In this document: one piece after another, positions 23,528 through 29,480 of the stretch
How positions within the stretch are numbered: the stretch's first letter is position 1
How the letters are laid out: every line of letters starts with the position of its first letter
NCBI GenBank assembly: GCA_025981625.1
Contig: JAICXF010000018.1
Span: 1 to 29,480 of the forward strand
Reading direction: 5' to 3'
DNA: 29,480 nt
DNA from: Sphingomonas sp.
Lineage (GTDB): Bacteria > Pseudomonadota > Alphaproteobacteria > Sphingomonadales > Sphingomonadaceae
Notes under the pieces: generated by a model
The model's database searches: none
Seen by the model: the letters and a program-made list of their open reading frames with translations, nothing else
What the model was told of the DNA's origin: nothing
Position numbers and translations under genes: made by a program

Positions 23528-24508
23528 ATGAGCGCGGCCGAGGCGCTCGAGCGCAAGTGCGCGATGCTGCGCACGGCGATGGGACCGGAGATCGCCGCGG
23601 CGCTTGCCGATCCCCTGGTGATCGAGATCATGGTCAACCCCGACGGGGCGCTTCGACTTGACCGGCTGGGCACCGGCCGCTGCGATACCGGCGCCACCCT
23701 TGGCGCGGACCAGGTCGAGCGCATCATCCGGCTGGTCGCGAGCCACGCCCGGAGCGAGGTTCATGGCGCCGCGCCGATCGTCGGCGCCGAATTGCCGCCA
23801 TTCGCCCGGGGGCTCGCCGGCGAACGGTTCGAAGGCGTGCTTCCGCCGGTCTCGACCGGTCCCTGTTTTTCGATCCGCAAGCCCGCGGCGCGGATCTATA
23901 CGCTCGCCGATTATGTGAGCGACGCGATCATGCCGGCGGAAACCGCGCGGCTTCTCTCGCTGGCGGTCGTCGAGCGGCGCAATATCCTCGTGGCCGGCGG
24001 GACCAGCTCGGGCAAGACCACGCTCGCCAATGCCTTGCTCGCCGAGCTTGGCCCCCGCGACGAGCGGGTGATCCTGATCGAGGATACGCGCGAGCTCCAG
24101 TGCGCCGCCTCCGACACGGTCGCGCTGAGGACTCGCCCCGGCGTCGTCAGCATGGCCGATCTGGTACGCTCGACGCTCCGCCTGCGGCCCGACCGGATCA
24201 TCGTCGGCGAGGTGCGTGGCCCCGAAGCGCTCGAGATGCTCAAGGCCTGGAACACCGGCCATCCCGGGGGGATCGCGACGGTCCATGCCAATAGCGCCCG
24301 CTCGGCGCTCTACCGGCTCGAGCAACTGATCCAGGAAGCGGTGGTGACGGTACCGCGCCGGCTGATCGCGGAGGCCATCGACATCGTCGTCTTCATTGCC
24401 GGGCGCGGCACCGCCCGGCGGATCGCCGGCATCGAATGCGTCGAGGGCGTCGATGCCGTCGGCGACTACGCGCTGCGGCCCCTCGATCCCCAAGCCCCTG
24501 CCTCATGA
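23528..24508 (+). CDS. trbB: Conjugal transfer ATPase TrbB (VirB11-like)
   Basis: This 326-residue cytoplasmic hexameric ATPase powers pilus assembly and substrate transfer. The start is ATG 23528 (MSAAEALERK); the open frame upstream overlaps traG and is not protein-like. The N-terminal domain holds DPLVIEIMVNPDG. The motor has Walker A GGTSSGKTT (about 157-165), an IEDTRELQ Asp box, Walker B-like RIIVGEVRGPEALEML, and the His box GGIATVHANSA. These are the four VirB11 signatures in order. It follows traG by 49 bases. A small CopG-type regulator gene, common at this spot in related modules, is absent. Its TGA overlaps a possible start of trbC. Confidence 0.95.
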   Translation: MSAAEALERKCAMLRTAMGPEIAAALADPLVIEIMVNPDGALRLDRLGTGRCDTGATLGADQVERIIRLVASHARSEVHGAAPIVGAELPPFARGLAGERFEGVLPPVSTGPCFSIRKPAARIYTLADYVSDAIMPAETARLLSLAVVERRNILVAGGTSSGKTTLANALLAELGPRDERVILIEDTRELQCAASDTVALRTRPGVVSMADLVRSTLRLRPDRIIVGEVRGPEALEMLKAWNTGHPGGIATVHANSARSALYRLEQLIQEAVVTVPRRLIAEAIDIVVFIAGRGTARRIAGIECVEGVDAVGDYALRPLDPQAPAS

Positions 24509-24519
24509 GGAGAAAGACC

Positions 24520-24852
24520 ATGCCTGGATTATCGTCCCTTCGGTCCATGAATCTGGGCCGCGCGGCGCTGCTCGCGACGGTGATCGTCACGACCACGTCG
24601 GCGCGCGCGGCGGGCTCGGGCATGCCGTGGGAAGAGCCGCTCCAGAAGGTGCTGGATTCGGTCCAGGGTCCCGTCGCCAAGATCGTCGCGGTGATCATCA
24701 TCATCACCACCGGCCTGACCCTGGCGTTCGGCGAGACCGCGGGCGGGTTCCGGCGGCTGATCCAGATCGTGTTCGGCCTGTCGATCGCCTTTGCCGCCTC
24801 GTCCTTCTTCCTCTCCTTCTTCAGCTTCGGCGGCGGGGCCCTGATCTCGTGA
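24520..24852 (+). CDS. trbC: Conjugal pilin TrbC (VirB2-like)
   Basis: This 110-residue precursor of the conjugative pilus subunit has a signal peptide up to about ARAAG (residue 30), then two hydrophobic helices (KIVAVIIIITTGLTLAFG and LIQIVFGLSIAFAASSFFLSFF) divided by a short polar turn, the standard pilin hairpin. I chose ATG 24520 because AGGAGA (24508-24513) sits six bases ahead; the alternative ATG 24505 overlaps the trbB stop and would lack that site. The gene ends in a GTGA overlap with trbD. Confidence 0.9.
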   Translation: MPGLSSLRSMNLGRAALLATVIVTTTSARAAGSGMPWEEPLQKVLDSVQGPVAKIVAVIIIITTGLTLAFGETAGGFRRLIQIVFGLSIAFAASSFFLSFFSFGGGALIS

Positions 24853-25121
24853 GCCCGAGCGAGGCCCACCCCGAAGGCTTCGAGGCGCCGGTGCATCGCG
24901 CCCTGGTCGAGCCGATCCTGCTTGGCGGCGCACCGCGCGGGATCGCGATCGTCAACGGCACGGTCGCGGCCGCGCTCGGCCTAGGGCTGCAGCAATGGCT
25001 TGCCGGACTGATGGTCTGGGCGCTTGGCCATTCGGTCGTGGTGATCGCCGCCAGGCGCGATGCCGACTTCGCCGCCGTGCTCGTCCGTCACCTGCGCCTT
25101 CCCGGGACGTTCGAATGCTGA
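24849..25121 (+). CDS. trbD: Conjugal transfer protein TrbD (VirB3-like)
   Basis: This 90-residue inner-membrane protein starts with GTG at 24849, overlapping the trbC stop. It reads MSPSEAHPEGFEAPVHRALVEPILLGG in short conserved blocks: the PVHRALVEPxLLGGAPR segment is the TrbD/VirB3 hallmark. A membrane stretch of two short segments follows (GIAIVNGTVAAALGLGLQQW, then LMVWALGHSVVVIAA), and it ends with DADFAAVLVRHLR. It works with TrbE at the base of the secretion channel. It overlaps the trbE start by seven bases. Confidence 0.93.
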   Translation: MSPSEAHPEGFEAPVHRALVEPILLGGAPRGIAIVNGTVAAALGLGLQQWLAGLMVWALGHSVVVIAARRDADFAAVLVRHLRLPGTFEC

Positions 25122-27556
25122 ACCTCGCCGAATATCGGAGCCGCGCCGACCGGCTCGCCGACCATCTCCCCTGGGCCGCGCTGGTCGCGCCGGGCGTCAT
25201 CCTCAACAAGGACGGCAGCTTCCTTCGAGTGCTGCGCTTCCGGGGCCCGGATCTTGAAAGCGCGACCGAAGCCGAGCTCGTCGCGGCCGCCGCGCGGGTC
25301 AACAATATGCTGAAGCGCTTCGGCTCGGGCTGGGCGCTGTTCTTCGACGCCGAGCGGGTCGAAGCCTCAGGCTACCCGGAGAGCCGCTTTCCCGATCCGG
25401 CGTCGTGGCTGGTCGACATCGAGCGGCAGGCGAGCTTCGAGGGCGGCCGCGACCATTATGAGAGCTTTTATCATCTGAGCCTCGTCTGGCTTCCGCCCGG
25501 CGATGCGGAGGCGCGCGCCGGGAGGGCGCTGGTCGAAGGGAGCGCCGGCCGGGAGCGCCGCGACTGGCGCGAGGCACTGGCCTCGTTCGTCGCCGACACC
25601 GACCGGGCGCTCGACCTGCTGTCGGGCCTGATGCCCGACGTGCGGGCGCTCGACGATGCCGAAAGCCTGTCCTTTCTCCACAATGCGGTCTCCGACCGGC
25701 ACCATCGCGTGGCCGTGCCCGCGACGCCGGTCTATCTCGACGCGCTGCTTGCCGACACGCCGCTGACCGGCGGGCTCGAGCCGATGCTCGGCAATCTTCA
25801 CCTGAGGACCCTGACCATGCTCGGCTTTCCGTCGCTGAGCCGGCCCGGAATCCTCGATGCGCTCAACGCCCAGGATTTCGGCTACCGCTGGACGACCCGC
25901 TTCATCGCGCTCGACAAAGCGGACGCGGCGAGGGCGCTGACCAGGCTTCGCCGCCAGTGGTTCAACAAGCGCAAGTCCGTCACCGCGCTGCTGCGCGAGG
26001 TGATGTACAACCAGCCGGTCCAGCTCACCGACAGCGATGCCGACAATAAGGTTGCGGACTCGGACCTCGCTTTGCAGGAGCTTGGCGGCGACCATGTCGC
26101 CTTCGGTTACCTGACCACGACCATCACCTTCTCGGACTCGGATCCCGCGGCCGCGGAGGCGAAGGTGAGGGCGGTCGAGCGGGTGGTCAACGGGCTCGGC
26201 TTTACCGTCAAGCGCGAGCGGATGAACGCGGTCGAGGCGTGGCTGTCGAGCCTTCCTGGCCAGGTGTACGCCAATGTCCGCCAGCCCCTCGTTCACACCC
26301 TCAACCTTGCCCATCTGATGCCGCTGTCCGCGCTGTGGGCCGGCCCGGAGCGCAACGACCATCTGGGCGGCCCGCCTTTGTTGTTCGCCGAAACCGGCGG
26401 TTCGACCCCGTTCCGCCTCTCGACCCACGTCGGCGATGTCGGCCACATGCTGATCGTCGGTCCGACCGGCGCCGGCAAGTCGGTGCTGCTCGCGCTGCTG
26501 GCGCTCCAGTTCCGGCGCTATCCGGGCGCCCAGGTCTTCATGTTCGACAAGGGCTGGTCGGCGCGCGCCGCGGTGCTGGCGATGGGCGGCGCGCACCACG
26601 AGCTCGTGGCCAGCGCTCCCGACGGCGGACTGTCGTTCCAGCCGTTGAAGCGCATCCATTCGGCCGCCGAGCGAAGCTGGGCGGCCGAATGGCTCGCCGG
26701 GCTTCTCGCTCATGAGAAGGTCGCGGTCACGCCCGAGGTCAAGGACTCGCTCTGGTCGGCGCTGCTCAGCCTCGCAAGTGCGCCGGAGAATGAGCGAACC
26801 CTGACCGGCCTCTCGCTGCTGCTCCAGTCGAACGCGCTCAAGGCGGCGCTGTTGCCGTACACCCTCGAAGGGCCTCACGGGCAGCTGCTCGACGGCGCGG
26901 AAGACCGGCTGTCGCTGGCGGCCGTCCATTGCTTCGAGACCGAGACGCTGATGGGACAAGCGGCTGCGGTGCCGCCGGTCCTCACCTATCTCTTCCACCG
27001 CCTCGAGGAGAAGTTCGACGGGCGCCCGACCCTGCTGCTGCTCGACGAAGCCTGGCTGTTCCTCGACAATCCCCTGTTCGCGGCGCGGATCCGCGAATGG
27101 CTCAAGGTGCTGCGCAAGAAGAATGTCGCGGTGGTGTTCGCGACCCAGTCGCTCGCCGATGTCCAGGCGAGCAGCATTGCACCGGCAATCGTCGAAAGCT
27201 GTCCCCAGCGCATCTTCCTGCCCAACGACCGCGCGGTCGAGCCGCAGGCGCGGGCCGCTTACGAAAGCTTCGGGCTCAATGCGCGCCAGATCGAACTGGT
27301 CGCGCGGGCGACTCCAAAGCGCGATTATTACCTCCAGTCGCGGCGCGGCAACCGTTTGTTCCATCTCGCGCTCGGGCCGATCGGGCTTGGCCTCTGCGGC
27401 GCCTCGGACCCGGGCTCAAACCGCCTGATCGACCGATTGCTCGAGGAGGGTCCCCGAGCAAGCTTCCTCGCCCGCTTCCTTGAAGCGCGGGACCTCGGCT
27501 GGGTGGCCGCGCTCGTCGACCAGTTTCAAGCATCACCAGAAGGAGAACAGTCATGA
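25115..27556 (+). CDS. trbE: Conjugal transfer ATPase TrbE (VirB4-like)
   Basis: This 813-residue ATPase is the largest motor of the type IV secretion system. The start at 25115 gives MLNLAEYRSRADRLADHLPWAA, the usual TrbE beginning, and overlaps trbD. The N-terminal half is the CagE/TrbE/VirB domain (LVAPGVILNKDGSFLRVLRF split over early strands, and a later GFTVKRERMNAVEAWLSSLPG block). The motor half has Walker A GPTGAGKS at residues 449-456, Walker B LLLLDEAWLFL near 640, and a conserved FATQSLADVQ. Size is typical. It ends in an ATGA overlap with trbJ. Confidence 0.96.
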   Translation: MLNLAEYRSRADRLADHLPWAALVAPGVILNKDGSFLRVLRFRGPDLESATEAELVAAAARVNNMLKRFGSGWALFFDAERVEASGYPESRFPDPASWLVDIERQASFEGGRDHYESFYHLSLVWLPPGDAEARAGRALVEGSAGRERRDWREALASFVADTDRALDLLSGLMPDVRALDDAESLSFLHNAVSDRHHRVAVPATPVYLDALLADTPLTGGLEPMLGNLHLRTLTMLGFPSLSRPGILDALNAQDFGYRWTTRFIALDKADAARALTRLRRQWFNKRKSVTALLREVMYNQPVQLTDSDADNKVADSDLALQELGGDHVAFGYLTTTITFSDSDPAAAEAKVRAVERVVNGLGFTVKRERMNAVEAWLSSLPGQVYANVRQPLVHTLNLAHLMPLSALWAGPERNDHLGGPPLLFAETGGSTPFRLSTHVGDVGHMLIVGPTGAGKSVLLALLALQFRRYPGAQVFMFDKGWSARAAVLAMGGAHHELVASAPDGGLSFQPLKRIHSAAERSWAAEWLAGLLAHEKVAVTPEVKDSLWSALLSLASAPENERTLTGLSLLLQSNALKAALLPYTLEGPHGQLLDGAEDRLSLAAVHCFETETLMGQAAAVPPVLTYLFHRLEEKFDGRPTLLLLDEAWLFLDNPLFAARIREWLKVLRKKNVAVVFATQSLADVQASSIAPAIVESCPQRIFLPNDRAVEPQARAAYESFGLNARQIELVARATPKRDYYLQSRRGNRLFHLALGPIGLGLCGASDPGSNRLIDRLLEEGPRASFLARFLEARDLGWVAALVDQFQASPEGEQS

Positions 27557-28284
27557 AGGCTTGTCACCGTGCATTGGGCTTCGGAGCGTTCGCCTCCGTT
27601 GTCGTCTGCGGCTCGCTCGTCGCGCCCGCTGCTCCGGCGTCCGCGCAACTGGCCGTGTTCGACGGGACCAATTACGCGCAGAACCTGCTCCAGGCGGCGC
27701 GTGCGCTCAACCAGATCAACAACCAGATCAAGTCGCTTCAGAACGAAGCCACCATGCTTCAGAACATGGCCACGAACTTGAAGACTCTGGATTTCCCGCA
27801 ATTGACGCGGCTGACCTCGGCGATGAGCCAGATCAACCAGCTGATGAGCCAGGCGAAGGGGATTCAGTTCAAGGTCGCCGGGCTCGATGCCGAGGTCAGC
27901 CGCCTGTTCCCGGGCGCCCTGAGCCAGGCGCCGGCAAGCGACCAGCGCGTCGCGCAGGCGCGGGCGCAGCTCGATGCCGCGACCGCGGCGTACCGGCAGT
28001 CGATGATCGTCCAGGCGCAGGTCGCCGAAAATGTCGCCGCCGATGCCGGGACCCTCAATGAGCTCGCGGCGAGCAGCGAGGGCGCGGTCGGTGCGCTTCA
28101 GGCGCAGCAGGCCGCCAGCCAGCTGATGGCGCTGAGCGTCAAGCAGCAGCTCCAGCTCCAGAGCCTGCTCGCGTCCGAATATCGCGCCTCGGCGATCGAC
28201 CGGGCACGCCGCGCGCAGGCCGAGGAGGACGGCCGCGCCGCGACCCAGCGCTTCCTCAATGGAACAACGGCCGGCGGCAACTGA
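27553..28284 (+). CDS. trbJ: Conjugal transfer protein TrbJ (VirB5-like)
   Basis: This 243-residue periplasmic, minor-pilus-tip-type protein has a signal peptide up to about ASAQL (residue 32). DGTNYAQNLLQAARALNQINNQIKSLQNEA then begins the long helical, coiled-coil-like body rich in Gln, Asn and Ala, interrupted by a loop near LSQAPASDQ and resuming to the C-terminus. The ribosome-binding site AAGGAG (27540-27545) lies seven bases before the ATG at 27553, which also overlaps the trbE stop. A small trbK entry-exclusion gene often follows trbJ, but none is found in the 119-base gap here. Confidence 0.92.
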   Translation: MKACHRALGFGAFASVVVCGSLVAPAAPASAQLAVFDGTNYAQNLLQAARALNQINNQIKSLQNEATMLQNMATNLKTLDFPQLTRLTSAMSQINQLMSQAKGIQFKVAGLDAEVSRLFPGALSQAPASDQRVAQARAQLDAATAAYRQSMIVQAQVAENVAADAGTLNELAASSEGAVGALQAQQAASQLMALSVKQQLQLQSLLASEYRASAIDRARRAQAEEDGRAATQRFLNGTTAGGN

Positions 28285-28329
28285 AATCCGACAGGGCGCG
28301 GGCGACTTTACCCCTGCTGTCCGCCGCCC

Positions 28330-28369
28330 GCCGCGGGGCTTCCGACTCCCCCTGGGGAAGTCCCGCGGC
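28330..28369 (+). promoter_or_regulatory. Strong hairpin with competing inner fold between trbJ and trbL
   Basis: A 14-base left arm (28330-28343, GCCGCGGGGCTTCC) pairs with a right arm (28356-28369, GGAAGTCCCGCGGC) with a single G:T wobble and a 12-base loop. The loop and part of the right arm can instead pair as GACT-CCC with GGG-AGTC (28344-28362), excluding the longer stem. There is no T tract. It lies 45 bases after trbJ and about 35 before the trbL ATG, in the only real gap of the trb cluster. It could limit readthrough or be an mRNA processing site. Confidence 0.5.
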
Positions 28370-28403
28370 ACCTCTCCCGATCACCTCCTCTGAAAGCGAG
28401 TTC

Positions 28404-29480
28404 ATGGGTGACTTGAGCGTCATCGACCGTTTCATGGCGGCCTTCGTCCAATATATCGACAGCGGGTTCGGCCTGCTTCGCGGCGATGTCGCCTTCCTGT
28501 CGAGCACGCTGATCGGCATCGATATCACCCTTGCCGGGCTGTTCTGGGCGCTTGGCGGCGAGGACGATGTGATCGGCCGCTTCCTGAAGAAGATCCTCTA
28601 TGTCGGCGCCTTCGCCTTCATCATCGGCAGTTTCTCGACGCTCGCCGACATCATCTTCAAGTCGTTTGCCGGGCTTGGGATCACCGCCGGCGGCGGGGCG
28701 ATCAGCGCCGACCAGCTCCTGAAGCCCGGCTTCATCGCCTCGACCGGCTTCGACGCGGCCAAGCCCTTGCTCGACCAGGTCAGCCAGCTGATGGGGCCGG
28801 TCGCCTTCTTCGAGAACTTCCTGACCATCGCCGTGCTGATGATTGCCTGGCTGTTCGTCATCCTCGCCTTCTTCGTCCTCGCGATCCAGCTCTTCATCAC
28901 CATTCTCGAGTTCAAGCTGACGACGCTCGCCGGTTTCATCCTGGTCCCGTTCGCCTTGTGGAACCGGACCAGCTTCCTTGCCGAGCGTGTGCTCGGCAAT
29001 GTCGTTTCGTCCGGGATCAAGGTGATGGTGCTCGCCGTCATCGTCGGCATCGGCTCGGGCTTCTTCGCCGAATTCAGGGCGGCCGCGAGCGGCGGGCAGC
29101 CTGACCTCACGGGTGCGATGAGCCTCGTGCTTGCAAGCCTCGCCCTGCTCGGCCTCGGGATCTTCGGTCCGGGAATCGCCTCGGGCCTTGTCGCCGGCGC
29201 GCCCCAGCTCGGGGCGGGCGCCGCGATCGGGACCACGGCGGCCGCGGTCGGGACCCTCGCCGCGGGCGGCGGCCTTGCCGTCGGCGGAGTGCGCGCGGTC
29301 GGCGGCGCGGGGCTCGGCGCGGTCCGCGCCGGAACCGCGATGGGCGCCGCCGCCTCGACCGCCTACAGGCTTGGCCAGGAAACGTCCGGCAACCCCAGTG
29401 TCGGCGCCGGCCGCGGCGGGGTCGCCCGCGCCCGCGGTGCCGCGCACCGGGGCCGGATCGCCCAAGCCAGATCGGAACAG
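28404..29480 (+). CDS. trbL: Conjugal transfer membrane protein TrbL (VirB6-like), 3' truncated by window
   Basis: The frame begins at ATG 28404 (MGDLSVIDRFMAAFVQYIDSG) and is still open at the last base, giving 359 residues. It is a polytopic inner-membrane channel component. Hydrophobic segments lie at about 33-53, 70-90, 133-160, 165-185, 205-225 and 235-255. GGAISADQLLKPGFI and LEFKLTTLAGFILVPFALWNRTSFLAE are characteristic TrbL blocks. After about residue 265 the sequence becomes very rich in Gly and Ala and then in Arg, as normal for the cytoplasmic TrbL tail. The usual next genes of such a cluster (trbF, trbG, trbI) would lie beyond the window. Confidence 0.93.
   Translation, partial: MGDLSVIDRFMAAFVQYIDSGFGLLRGDVAFLSSTLIGIDITLAGLFWALGGEDDVIGRFLKKILYVGAFAFIIGSFSTLADIIFKSFAGLGITAGGGAISADQLLKPGFIASTGFDAAKPLLDQVSQLMGPVAFFENFLTIAVLMIAWLFVILAFFVLAIQLFITILEFKLTTLAGFILVPFALWNRTSFLAERVLGNVVSSGIKVMVLAVIVGIGSGFFAEFRAAASGGQPDLTGAMSLVLASLALLGLGIFGPGIASGLVAGAPQLGAGAAIGTTAAAVGTLAAGGGLAVGGVRAVGGAGLGAVRAGTAMGAAASTAYRLGQETSGNPSVGAGRGGVARARGAAHRGRIAQARSEQ

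Noticed and set aside
23263..23727. Minus-strand 154-codon frame across the traG tail and trbB start
   Set aside because: Antisense to two well-supported genes and lacking a recognisable domain. I checked it as a possible CopG or toxin gene and found no support.
1..29480. CRISPR arrays, rRNA/tRNA genes, insertion sequences
   Set aside because: No regularly spaced repeats, tRNA-like TPsiC/anticodon pattern, rRNA sequence or transposase-like frame could be recognised.

Overview
The window reads as GC-rich alphaproteobacterial DNA, most likely from a Sphingomonadales-type organism. This is inferred from the FecI/FecR plus large TonB-receptor arrangement, the two N-terminal twin-arginine sulfatases, and the TraG-TrbBCDEJL gene order and sequence style. 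It cannot be proved from the sequence alone.

Layout. (1) 1-117 is the 3' end of a thioredoxin-reductase-like flavoprotein. (2) 118-932 has no convincing intact gene, though a short coding-like remnant may lie on the minus strand. (3) 933-18304 is one long co-directional block, mostly with overlapping or nearly touching genes. It encodes a FecI-type sigma factor, a FecR anti-sigma factor, a TonB-dependent receptor with an STN signalling domain, a formylglycine-generating enzyme, a periplasmic aldose 1-epimerase, three consecutive clan GH-A-like glycosidases, a Tat sulfatase, a vSGLT-like Na+/galactose symporter, 2-dehydro-3-deoxygalactonokinase, a decayed KDPGal aldolase, galactose 1-dehydrogenase and a second Tat sulfatase. 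(4) 18305-21465 holds a PilZ-domain protein, a minus-strand S1/P1 nuclease with a possible small membrane protein behind it, and several non-coding gaps. (5) 21466-29480 is a conjugation (type IV secretion) module, traG-trbB-trbC-trbD-trbE-trbJ-trbL, with trbL running off the window.

How the genes fit together. Region 3 looks like a locus for using a sulfated, galactose-containing glycan. The TonB receptor would import sulfated oligosaccharides and signal through FecR/FecI. The sulfatases would be activated in the cytoplasm by the formylglycine-generating enzyme and exported folded by Tat. The three glycosidases would release galactose in the periplasm, the epimerase would interconvert its anomers, the symporter would bring it in, and galactose dehydrogenase plus DgoK would feed the De Ley-Doudoroff route. 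Galactonolactonase and galactonate dehydratase are absent here. The aldolase gene is reduced to a C-terminal stub that has lost its Schiff-base lysine, so those steps must be supplied elsewhere.

The most interesting items are the three tandem GH-A-like enzymes of unassigned specificity (especially the third), the pairing of a cytosolic formylglycine-generating enzyme with Tat sulfatases, the dgoA stub, and the position of this catabolic locus beside a conjugation module.
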